Source: Halanaerobiaceae bacterium
GTDB lineage: Bacteria; Bacillota; Halanaerobiia; Halanaerobiales; DTU029
NCBI GenBank assembly: GCA_012521855.1
Contig: JAAYLO010000157.1
Location: 1-14,026 of the forward strand
DNA length: 14,026 nt
Direction of reading: 5' to 3'
This document shows positions 6,414-14,026 of this stretch, in pieces. Numbering within the stretch: the first letter of the stretch is position 1; each line of letters begins with the position of its first letter. A program made the translations under genes and the position numbers. Under the pieces are notes generated by a model, which saw only the letters and a list, made by a program, of their open reading frames with translations, was not told where the DNA came from and searched no databases.

Positions 6414-8158
6414 AGTATTTCTCTTATTCTATTAATATCTGCTTTCATTTCTCTCTTCATGGTCATCAATCCATTGACTTCCTGCATGACATCAGTTAAT
6501 TGTGTATAACAAAACCCCTTTATATATGATGTAGCATATATGGCCTTTATAAGACCCTCAAATCTTTCCAGTAAGCCTTTCTCTCCATCTACCCCATAAC
6601 CATACCCCCATTTTTCATCTGTAGCTGTTTCTATGTCTGAAGCCAGGGCAATTCCCCCAAACTCTGTAATTATCACAGGCTGTCCTTCATATCTTTCCCC
6701 CTCTGCATACAACATGCGGCTGGAGGCATTGCCTTTGAAGAGAGAATCCGGGTCCTGATACTTTTCATAAAAATCTTTACCCTCTGAGATATAATCATGG
6801 ATGGCATTTATATCTGATTTTACCTGTTCCCAGCCATCATTTGTGCTCACAAGGCGTGTATTATCTTCCGCTTTTGTCAGGTAATATAACATCCTGGCAA
6901 AGTTCTGCTGTCTGGGATCAGAAATAATATTTCTTACACCCCAGGACTCATTCAGGGGAACCCAGACTATAATTGACGGGTGATTATAATCCCGGTTAAT
7001 GAATTCCCTGTATTCCCTGGCTATATTTTCTATTTCCTCGGAATTAAAATTATAGGCACTGGGCATTTCTCCCCAGACAAGTAAACCAAGTTTATCAGCC
7101 CAGTAATAAAAGCGGGGATCTTCTATTTTTTGATGTTTCCTTACCCCGTTAAAACCCATTTTTTTGACCATTTCAATGTCATATTTTATTGCTTCATCAC
7201 TGGGAGGAGTCAATAATGATTCAGGCCAATAACCCTGGTCCAGGATCAGTTTCTGGTAAAATGGTCTGTTATTAAGTAAAATCATATCCTCCTTAATGGA
7301 AATCTTCCTCATCCCGAAATATGTTTTGACTGAATCCACTACCTGCCCGTCTTTTATCAGGGAAAATTCCACATCATATAGATTGGGATTGGAAGGAGTC
7401 CAGTAATGAATCTCATCAATCTCATCTTCTTCTTTTATATTTATTGTATGTTTACTGATCCGCTCATTGATATCACACTCAATAGTATTAATATGTTTTT
7501 TGTTATAATATAAATCCATCTTCAGACTCATATTTTCCGGTTTTTTATCCAGATAAACCTCTGCCAGGGCACAACTTTTGTCTATATCAGGTGTAATCTT
7601 GATCATGTCAAAGGATATTTCCCCTACTGTCTCCAGCCAGACTGTCTGCCATATCCCTGAATTTGCAATATACCAGCATCTGTCGGGTTTCTGTTTCCAA
7701 TATTGTTTTCCCCGGGGTTGAACCGTATCATAACGGTCTTCTACTTTTACTACAATTGTATTATCATCTTCAAGAAATCGGCTTATATCAAACTTAAAGG
7801 GCAAATAACCCCCTTTATGTGAGCCGATATATTTTCCATTAATCCATACCCTGGTATAGTAATCTACTGCCCCAAAATTTAGAAAAATCCTTTTTCCTTT
7901 CCAGGATGGAGGTATCTGAAATTTCCTCTTATACCACATGACTTCATGTAATTCATCAATCCCTAACCCGCTTTTTTCACTATGGTAAGAAAAAGGCACC
8001 AGGATCTTCATTGAAAACTCCCTGTTTTCATACCATCTTCCCAATTCACCTATTTCATTATCATCAAATTCAAAGTCCCAGATACCATTTAAATTCAACC
8101 ACTCAGTTCTGGCGAAATCCAGTCTTGGATATTCTGGCCTTGGTATAGCTGTTTTCAT
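6401..8158 (-). CDS. glycoside hydrolase family 2 enzyme (beta-galactosidase/beta-glucuronidase type), cytoplasmic
   Basis: Retaining beta-glycosidase of 585 residues with the GH2 layout: sugar-binding jelly-roll (about 15-175, with NGIWDFEFD at 24-32 and SGIWQTVWLE at 167-176), an immunoglobulin-like domain (about 178-285) and a TIM barrel (about 290-580). The acid/base is E404 in WVPLNESWG and the nucleophile is E499 in VIITEFGG. NGVRKHQK (337-344) is the usual barrel motif. There is no signal peptide, so it acts on imported sugars. It is shorter than LacZ and lacks its C-terminal domains. The galactonate genes downstream make a beta-galactosidase plausible, but glucuronidase or another specificity cannot be excluded. 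The ATG at 8158 has GGGGAGG 7 bases upstream. Residues 176-210 are duplicated as a relic at 1398-1502. Confidence 0.93.
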   Translation of the reverse strand: MKTAIPRPEYPRLDFARTEWLNLNGIWDFEFDDNEIGELGRWYENREFSMKILVPFSYHSEKSGLGIDELHEVMWYKRKFQIPPSWKGKRIFLNFGAVDYYTRVWINGKYIGSHKGGYLPFKFDISRFLEDDNTIVVKVEDRYDTVQPRGKQYWKQKPDRCWYIANSGIWQTVWLETVGEISFDMIKITPDIDKSCALAEVYLDKKPENMSLKMDLYYNKKHINTIECDINERISKHTINIKEEDEIDEIHYWTPSNPNLYDVEFSLIKDGQVVDSVKTYFGMRKISIKEDMILLNNRPFYQKLILDQGYWPESLLTPPSDEAIKYDIEMVKKMGFNGVRKHQKIEDPRFYYWADKLGLLVWGEMPSAYNFNSEEIENIAREYREFINRDYNHPSIIVWVPLNESWGVRNIISDPRQQNFARMLYYLTKAEDNTRLVSTNDGWEQVKSDINAIHDYISEGKDFYEKYQDPDSLFKGNASSRMLYAEGERYEGQPVIITEFGGIALASDIETATDEKWGYGYGVDGEKGLLERFEGLIKAIYATSYIKGFCYTQLTDVMQEVNGLMTMKREMKADINRIREILGAG

Positions 8159-8200
8159 AAATAAACCTCCCCATATCTGTTTCTTATAATGTTCTTAAAA

Positions 8201-10834
8201 TCATGATAGAGCAATTACAAGTTTTGTCCCTTGTTCTAATCTTATTGGCTCTGTGAACTTTATACAGTTATCTTCAAAACGATATTTTAGAATTTTTTCA
8301 TTGTGAATAACATTTGCAATCTTATTAATATAATCAGGTACACCAAAACTTTTTAATTTTAATTCACCAAATAATATTTCCAGCTCTAATAAATCAGAAG
8401 TGCTATTATATATCCCCCATGCACCCTCAATACAGAAAAAACTCTTAAAATTCTGTTCTTTAGAAGGAGGATTGAAACCAATATAGCCTTGACCCATATT
8501 ATAAGTAAAACCACTAATTGATGGTATAAGAGCGTAACTGGCCATACTTCGTGCATAATTACTTCCACACTCAAATTCATTCCAGGGATTTCGTTTTTTA
8601 CCATCAAAACGTTCTCTGATAGATTTTACTATTGCAAATCCTTCCTCCAACATTCCTTCCTGTATCATGTGTGATGCCACTTGATACTCCAGGCCGCAAA
8701 ACACCTCATCAGCATAAGTAAGTGGAATGGCTGGTTTTTTTACATCATCAGGCCATGTACAGATCCTTACTCCTGACTCATCGTCTAAAACATATATACG
8801 CCCTGCATTGAATACATTTCTAAAATTATCAACCCTATTATATTTAAAAATTGATTCAAGAGCCTTTTTTGTTTTATCTTTATCAAAAATATTACCAAGA
8901 CCACAAAGATTGGCATGCCACTGTGCAATAACCTGATCTGTGGCACATCCTTCCGCAATCTGGTATTTGATTTCATTAGTCTCTTCATTCCAATAAGCAT
9001 CTTCAGCACTAAAACCATCTATTGATGCTATTGTGTCATATTGTGATAGAATACTTTTATCACTTAAATCAATTTCATGGAAAAAATACCTGCCGTTAAA
9101 CAAATGTTTATTTGTCCACAAACGGCCATTTTCATATATTTCTCTATAAAGGCTTGCTTCTTCTTTGTATCCTAAAGTTTCCGCTATCTGTACTCCTGCT
9201 AATAAAGCTGCTAAATAAAAACCATTTAACCAGCTATTTGGCCCGAATAATTCCATATCCATAGTATGATGTTGCCTGCCTTCCATTACACCATCTCTAT
9301 TTTTATCCCATCCATCTTCATTGGTAGGAGCCCAGGCGAACTCTATACTTTTTTTTATGGCTTTCCAATGCTTATGCAACCATTCTATATCACCACAAAT
9401 AAGGTAATCACGCCATGTTTTAATTACTCCCCCCATCTGTCCATCTACACAGGGGCGAAAATCATAACGCTCTCTTCCCAGAGGTAACATAAGGCGAAAT
9501 GACATTGCTCCATCATCACGCTGGTTATACGTAAAATCCAGGTCTCTCATACTACGTTCAAGGCCAGGGAATAAGAAAGGTAAAGCATAAGCATAATTCC
9601 ATACATGTGTACAGGAACCTTCACAAGAGCCCTCTCTAAGACCACTGCCCTCAAAACCATAAAATTCACCATTTTCAAGACGCTTACAGGTTGCTGTCTT
9701 CAATATTGAAAGATTAGCAGACACTGCCTCAAGACAGTAATCCGGGAGACTTGTACTATATAGGGCTTCTTTAAAGAGTAAACTTTCTTCATATAGGCGC
9801 TTTTTGTTCTTTAGTGCATAACAGGCAAACTCTTTTGCACTACCGGCCAATTTTGTGTAATAGTTTTGCCATATGGTTGGAGTCTCCTTATCAGGTTCCG
9901 GGTTCCATGTATTGGCACAATTAGGAAAATACCAGCTTACTACAAAAGAAACCTTCCTGGTCTCACCTGGAGAGAGAGTGCAATGAGCAGCCAATGTTGC
10001 ATGTTCTTTGCCATTCATGATATATGGCTCTTTAGATTTGCCTGTAGCACCGGGATATTTTCTGTTTTTTAGTTTTCCGCCTTTATTTACATCATCCCAA
10101 TAAGTATAAAGACTATCAAACCACTCAGCACGATACCAATATTCCTGATAGCTTATATCTTGTGCATCTGTTGCAATACACAGATTTCCGTAATTCAAAT
10201 TATTTTCTGGAATCATCCCGGTTTCTAAAACTATAGCTGAAATTCCATTTTCTTTTTTGAATGTATTAATAGTTGTACCAAAGGGTAAAGGATTATTGAG
10301 TGTAAAAAAAGCCGTATAATCCAGAGTGGTTTCACTATTATTGGTGAAAACAATGTCAAAAAAAGCTATTGGTAGAGAAGAATCTTTATCATTTAGAGGA
10401 ATAAACGGATTATATGCACATAATTCAGTGTTTGCAGGAAAATGTTTATCTTTAAAAAATATCTGTGCAAAAGGATATTCTCCCTTAAAAGTATGTTGTT
10501 CAAAATGTGGAAGTCCTGCCATTGTTCCTCTATAGGGCCCCATACCATAACCAAAACCGCCATTTCCTCTAAAAATATTTGTTGTTTCACCACCTATAGC
10601 TGCACCAGGCCAATCCCCTTGAAGTACTCTGGTATCTACAACCTGACCGTCTTTCTCTGCACGAACCATTATATGACTAAACCCATTGGAAGTTTTTTTG
10701 TTGGGATGATTAAATATTTCCCAATCTATCAATCGTCCATTTCCAGCAAGTCCTATACACCCTGCACCTATCCCTCCAAGAGGAAATGATATTTTTTCAG
10801 TATACTCTTTTTCATAAATAGACATCAGCTTCAT
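8201..10834 (-). CDS. glycoside hydrolase family 116 enzyme (GBA2-like beta-glucosidase/xylosidase), cytoplasmic
   Basis: Large 877-residue protein of the GH116 family (non-lysosomal glucosylceramidase GBA2 and bacterial relatives). The N-terminal beta-sandwich begins FPLGGIGAGCIGLAGNGRL (17-35), the family's opening motif, and runs to about 330. The (alpha/alpha)6 catalytic barrel follows. By motif alignment from memory, the probable nucleophile is E405 in EGSCTHVWNYAYALPFLFPG (405-424) and the probable acid/base is D526 in HTMDMELFGPNSWLNG. Other family blocks are VDGQMGGVIKTWRDYL (463-478) and YADEVFCGLEYQVASHMIQEG (707-727). No signal peptide is present. Bacterial members include beta-glucosidases and beta-xylosidases, so the substrate is open. 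The ATG at 10834 has AGGA only 4 bases upstream. An in-frame ATG at 10825 is 9 bases after AAAGG and may be the true start. The gene follows the permeases by 45 bases. Confidence 0.9.
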   Translation of the reverse strand: MKLMSIYEKEYTEKISFPLGGIGAGCIGLAGNGRLIDWEIFNHPNKKTSNGFSHIMVRAEKDGQVVDTRVLQGDWPGAAIGGETTNIFRGNGGFGYGMGPYRGTMAGLPHFEQHTFKGEYPFAQIFFKDKHFPANTELCAYNPFIPLNDKDSSLPIAFFDIVFTNNSETTLDYTAFFTLNNPLPFGTTINTFKKENGISAIVLETGMIPENNLNYGNLCIATDAQDISYQEYWYRAEWFDSLYTYWDDVNKGGKLKNRKYPGATGKSKEPYIMNGKEHATLAAHCTLSPGETRKVSFVVSWYFPNCANTWNPEPDKETPTIWQNYYTKLAGSAKEFACYALKNKKRLYEESLLFKEALYSTSLPDYCLEAVSANLSILKTATCKRLENGEFYGFEGSGLREGSCEGSCTHVWNYAYALPFLFPGLERSMRDLDFTYNQRDDGAMSFRLMLPLGRERYDFRPCVDGQMGGVIKTWRDYLICGDIEWLHKHWKAIKKSIEFAWAPTNEDGWDKNRDGVMEGRQHHTMDMELFGPNSWLNGFYLAALLAGVQIAETLGYKEEASLYREIYENGRLWTNKHLFNGRYFFHEIDLSDKSILSQYDTIASIDGFSAEDAYWNEETNEIKYQIAEGCATDQVIAQWHANLCGLGNIFDKDKTKKALESIFKYNRVDNFRNVFNAGRIYVLDDESGVRICTWPDDVKKPAIPLTYADEVFCGLEYQVASHMIQEGMLEEGFAIVKSIRERFDGKKRNPWNEFECGSNYARSMASYALIPSISGFTYNMGQGYIGFNPPSKEQNFKSFFCIEGAWGIYNSTSDLLELEILFGELKLKSFGVPDYINKIANVIHNEKILKYRFEDNCIKFTEPIRLEQGTKLVIALS

Positions 10835-10879
10835 CCTTTCCTAAAAGTTTTTAATAAACATATAAGTTGCCTGTTTATA

Positions 10880-11728
10880 TTACCCCTTAATCCCGGCACC
10901 AAGTGATAAAGATTCAAGAAAATACCGTCGTGCAAATAAAAACAGGATAAAAGTTGGGATAATAGCAACTACAGCCGCAGTCACAATTGAAGCTAAATAA
11001 AAATTACCATATGCCCCCATCAGCAGTTGCAATCCTGCTGTAAGCGGCATTTTTTCAACATCATTAAAGACAATTGTAGGCCATAGTAAATCATTCCATT
11101 GCCCTGTAAAACTAAATAGTGATACTACTATAAGAACAGGACGAATCATGGGTAATATAATACGAAAATAGATAGTAAATTCCCCTGCACCATCTATTCT
11201 GGCAGCTTCATCAAAATCCTTTGGAATCCCCAACATAAACTGTCTTACAAGAAATATATTTGTCACTCCACCTAATGCAGGAACAATAACTGCATACATA
11301 GTATTGACCCAACCAATTTTACTGACAATTTGATACAAAGGGATCATATTTACTATTTGTGGTAAAAACGACAGAGCCAGGACAACATAAAACATGGAAT
11401 TCCTGCCTTTCCACTGCAGTCTTGTATAACCATAGGCTGCCATTGAAACTATTATAACCACACCTATCGCTGTCAATGTAGAAATAATGGAAGAATTTAG
11501 AAACCATTTAAGGACTTGAGTTTAACCTGTATTAGGCAAGTCATAACGGTAGTTTTCCAATGTCCATTCTTCTGCTATGAAATGACAATTCATATCTTTC
11601 ACTTCAATTTCACTCTTGAAAGAAGTAAGCACTCCATATACAATTGGTAAAACCCATATTGAGCATATAATAAACATAATAAAGAACAAAATTAGTCTTT
11701 TAATAGATTCTTTTTTAAAATATGGCAT
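10880..11728 (-). pseudogene. MalG-type ABC sugar permease, interrupted by one in-frame TAA
   Basis: The whole 282-codon reading matches the usual length of a carbohydrate ABC inner-membrane permease of the MalG/LacG type. The first 68 residues hold transmembrane segment 1 (LILFFIMFIICSIWVLPIVYG) and the first outside loop ending NYRYDLPNTG. A TAA at 11524-11522 follows. The same frame resumes at once with TQVLKWFLNSSIISTLTAIG and continues through the remaining segments. These include the EAA loop FDEAARIDGAGEFTIYFRIILP (172-193), which docks on the ATPase, and the C-terminal FARRYFLESLSLGAGIKG. No frameshift is involved, only one codon. The only early start after the stop is TTG at 11476 with no visible ribosome binding site, so reinitiation looks poor. 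The gene start ATG at 11728 has AGGAGG 7 bases upstream and lies 11 bases after the previous stop. A sequencing error is the main alternative to a true nonsense mutation. Confidence 0.88.
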
Positions 11729-11739
11729 GCCGTGACCTC

Positions 11740-12654
11740 CTAAATGTCTTCATTTCGAATCAGGCGGAACTGTAATATGGATACTATGATAATAAATAAC
11801 CCAAGTATTACAGACATAGCTGAAGCAATACCCGCGATTGACTGCCCGGATCCAAATGCAATATTTCTAATATGAAAAACAAGCACTTTTATAGCTGGCG
11901 CGTGGCCAGGATCGACACGGGTCATTATTGTAGGTTGTCCATAAACATTAAAACTACCTGCCAGAGTTATTACAGTGGTGTACAAAAGTTGAAATTTAAT
12001 TGATGGTAAGGTTATTTTTATAAATTGTTGAAAACGGTTAGCTCCATCAATTGATGCTGATTCATATAGTTCTCTGGGTACACTGGCTAAAGCAGATTGA
12101 TATATAACCATATTGGTCCCCATTGTCCACCAAATTGACATAATCAGCAATGAAACCCATGCATGCGGCATATTAATCGCCCACGGTACTTTTGCTCCCA
12201 ATAAACTGGCTAAACCAAAGCGATGATTCAACAATTGCATCCATATTAGTCCTACAGAAGTTACTGAAAATAATGTAGGCATATATAATATGGACTGAAA
12301 CAATTTCGAACAATATGGGCACATATAAAGTATAAACGCAAAAAGTAAAGGTATACAAATGCTCAAAGGCACATTAATAATAACAAAAATTAATGTATTC
12401 TTAATACCTGACCAGAATTGTTGGTAAAAGGTTGAGCCCTTATTAATCAATATTTCGCGGAAATTATTGAAACCTACCCATTTTGGAGTTCCTATCATAT
12501 CCCATTGAGTAAATGAAATATATACCCCAAAAATAGTCGGTAATAAAACAAAAATTGTAAATATAATGAGATGAGGTCCTATAAAAGCAAAGGGCAATAA
12601 TTTGCCCTTTGCTTTTACAAAGGTATTCAAGATTTTACTGCTATTTTTATTCAC
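11740..12654 (-). CDS. MalF-type ABC sugar permease
   Basis: Inner-membrane permease of 304 residues from the carbohydrate-uptake ABC family (MalF/UgpA/LacF type). It forms the channel with the MalG-type partner encoded next. Six transmembrane segments can be read, the first at about 23-48 (FIGPHLIIFTIFVLLP), another at 88-110 and the last at 279-297. WVGFNNF (59-65) after segment 1 is typical. The cytoplasmic EAA loop is YESASIDGANRFQQFIKITLP (197-217). The start is GTG at 12654 with AGGGGGA 7 bases upstream, and no better ATG exists. The gene follows the solute-binding protein by 21 bases. No ATP-binding subunit lies in the window. Many Firmicute sugar transporters of this kind share a multitask MsmX/UgpC-type ATPase encoded elsewhere. 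Confidence 0.94.
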   Translation of the reverse strand: MNKNSSKILNTFVKAKGKLLPFAFIGPHLIIFTIFVLLPTIFGVYISFTQWDMIGTPKWVGFNNFREILINKGSTFYQQFWSGIKNTLIFVIINVPLSICIPLLFAFILYMCPYCSKLFQSILYMPTLFSVTSVGLIWMQLLNHRFGLASLLGAKVPWAINMPHAWVSLLIMSIWWTMGTNMVIYQSALASVPRELYESASIDGANRFQQFIKITLPSIKFQLLYTTVITLAGSFNVYGQPTIMTRVDPGHAPAIKVLVFHIRNIAFGSGQSIAGIASAMSVILGLFIIIVSILQFRLIRNEDI

Positions 12655-12675
12655 ATTAAAATCCCCCTAATCTAG

Positions 12676-13935
12676 CTATTTCTGCTGATTAATGTAATCC
12701 TCTGCCTGTTTTTGTGATAAATCAAGCATATCTTTGGCACTTTTTTCTCCCCAAATGGTATCCATATGATTACTCCAGACGGCATCATCTGCAATACCAC
12801 CATATTTGAAACTACGGAATACGATAGTGTTTTCTATTTCTGGACTGGAAACATAGAAATAAGCCGGTCTTTCCTTAAATTCAGTTTCATTATCAGCACT
12901 GCGGGATGCTGGAACCTGTCCACTTCTGGCCCATTCTAAAGTATTCTCCCGAACAAAATTAAGAAAATCAGCAATAACCTTTAGTTTTTCTTCACTACGT
13001 TCATTACTCTTTAGCAGAATAAATTGATTGGAGTTAGCGTAATTAACTACTTTATCTGGTGAGTAGGCGATAGTATTTGTCATCCCCCAATTGAGATTCT
13101 TAGCCTGATTAATAGCATTATAATCCCAAACTCCTGTATGAACAAAGATAGACATGCCATTAATAAATAGGTTTAAATTATCATCACCTTGCATACTGCC
13201 GCCACCAGCTTCCTGAATTTTTGCCAGAGTTTCATATGCTTCTATTAGTTCAGGGTTATTTAAAGTTGGTGTTACACCATCTTCAGCAAATAAACTGCCT
13301 CCTTTTTGGGTCATTAATGATAAAGCCATTTCATAGGTAAAAAACGATACAGGCAAGGTAATTATACCATCTTTTTTAGCCTTTGGTATTATCTCCATGA
13401 TTTCATCAATTGTCACTACATTGTCATCTAAAACACCTGGTGCATATTTGTCGACCAAATCCTTATTATAAACCAGACCAGTTACACCCATATCTAGAGG
13501 AACAGAATACTGAATCCCGTCAAATGTACCGGTTCTCCAGACAGCATCTCGATAATTATCCTTATTGATCTCAGGATACATTTCCAAAATTGGCTCTACA
13601 GGTTCCAAAAGACCCTGAGCATAAAACATAGGAATACGTGCTACGTCTACAATACAAAGATCAGGCACACCTGTACCGGAGTTTACTACAGTTGGTATCT
13701 TTTGATATAAATCACCACTGGCCATGGTAATATTCTGTATTGGATATTTAGGATTAGTCTTATTAAATGCCTCAACCAGATTCTTCATATTGTTCCCATC
13801 AGGGCCTGTAAAGAAGTTCCAGAAGCTTATTGTTTCTCCAGCTTTTACTAAACTAACGCCACTGCCTACGGTTAAAACAAACAATAAAGTTAAAGCTAAA
13901 TTAAGTATTAAAGATTTTTTAAATACTTTTTTCAT
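12676..13935 (-). CDS. extracellular sugar-binding protein of the ABC transporter (family 1)
   Basis: Solute-binding protein of 419 residues that captures the oligosaccharide and delivers it to the two permeases. A Sec signal peptide is clear: basic MKKVFKK, hydrophobic core (residues 9-30) and a probable signal-peptidase I site after A32 (LVKA/GET). There is no lipobox cysteine, unlike most Gram-positive homologues, so the protein would be soluble, consistent with a periplasm. The mature start ISFWNFFTGPDGNNMKNLVEAFN (35-57) is the standard opening of the maltose/glycerol-phosphate binding family, and PDLCIVDVARIPMFYAQGLLEPV (90-112) is another family block. The ATG at 13935 is preceded by AAGGAGG at 5-base spacing. 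It is the first gene of the operon seen here. The ligand cannot be read from sequence, but the enzymes downstream suggest a beta-linked oligosaccharide. Confidence 0.94.
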   Translation of the reverse strand: MKKVFKKSLILNLALTLLFVLTVGSGVSLVKAGETISFWNFFTGPDGNNMKNLVEAFNKTNPKYPIQNITMASGDLYQKIPTVVNSGTGVPDLCIVDVARIPMFYAQGLLEPVEPILEMYPEINKDNYRDAVWRTGTFDGIQYSVPLDMGVTGLVYNKDLVDKYAPGVLDDNVVTIDEIMEIIPKAKKDGIITLPVSFFTYEMALSLMTQKGGSLFAEDGVTPTLNNPELIEAYETLAKIQEAGGGSMQGDDNLNLFINGMSIFVHTGVWDYNAINQAKNLNWGMTNTIAYSPDKVVNYANSNQFILLKSNERSEEKLKVIADFLNFVRENTLEWARSGQVPASRSADNETEFKERPAYFYVSSPEIENTIVFRSFKYGGIADDAVWSNHMDTIWGEKSAKDMLDLSQKQAEDYINQQK

Positions 13936-13960
13936 AATATCCTCCTTAATTTTTCTTTAT

Positions 13961-13989
13961 TTAATAATGCTCTAACTGCTTAATGACTA
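13961..13989 (-). promoter_or_regulatory. possible promoter of the sugar operon with a weak inverted repeat
   Basis: On the minus strand TAGTCA (13989-13984) and TATTAA (13966-13961) are separated by 17 bases. Each matches four of six sigma-A consensus positions. An imperfect inverted repeat, ATTAAGC and GCATTAT with a 7-base spacer (13984-13964), lies between and overlaps both boxes, where an operator might sit. The remaining bases to 14026 are AT-rich with no other supported signal. The evidence is weak and the operon may start further upstream. Confidence 0.3.
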
Positions 13990-14026
13990 TTTCTATCCCC
14001 CTTCCTTATAAATTTTCATTTTAAAT

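Noticed and set aside
11476..11521. Split permease as two real cooperating genes
   Set aside because: The second part would start at TTG without a ribosome binding site, and the 15 codons between the TAA and that TTG read as normal permease sequence in the same frame.
13993..14026. Open frame ending MKIYKEGG and a TAG at 13995-13993, as the end of an upstream gene
   Set aside because: Only about ten codons lie inside the window; chance open frame is as likely.

Overview
The window carries one long operon, entirely on the minus strand, for importing and breaking down a beta-linked oligosaccharide. It is followed by a separate minus-strand unit holding glycerate kinase and the first 46 codons of a patatin-like phospholipase. 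No plus-strand gene, RNA gene, CRISPR array or mobile element is supported. AT-rich DNA, strong AGGAGG-type ribosome binding sites and some GTG starts point to a low-GC Firmicute. The solute-binding protein has a Sec signal peptide but no lipobox cysteine, which would fit a diderm Firmicute such as the Halanaerobiales. That taxonomic guess is an inference, not a proof.

The operon is read from right to left. It runs: solute-binding protein (13935-12676); MalF-type permease (12654-11740); MalG-type permease (11728-10880), broken by one in-frame TAA; GH116 glycosidase (10834-8201); GH2 glycosidase (8158-6401); D-galactonate dehydratase DgoD (6298-5150); DgoA/Eda-type aldolase (5101-4439); PfkB-type 2-keto-3-deoxy-sugar-acid kinase (4438-3458); L-fucose isomerase FucI (3406-1619). 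A rho-independent terminator at 1573-1540 closes it. Both glycosidases lack signal peptides, so the oligosaccharide is probably imported intact and hydrolysed in the cytoplasm. The dehydratase, kinase and aldolase together make a complete De Ley-Doudoroff branch from D-galactonate to pyruvate plus glyceraldehyde 3-phosphate. FucI would open a second branch for L-fucose or D-arabinose. The window has no galactose dehydrogenase, galactonolactonase, fuculokinase, fuculose-phosphate aldolase, transporter ATPase or regulator, so these must be elsewhere or unnecessary.

The second unit begins in a compact 283-bp gap. A good promoter (TATAAT with 17-bp spacing) has its -35 box inside the T-tract of the operon terminator. 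Just downstream, the leader of the glycerate kinase gene contains a 105-bp in-frame relic of a GH2 gene, about 88% identical to residues 176-210 of the intact GH2 enzyme 6.1 kb away.

The two main surprises are this GH2 fossil and the nonsense codon in the transporter permease. The pairing of FucI with a galactonate pathway under two unusual cytoplasmic glycosidases is the best candidate for an undescribed catabolic system.
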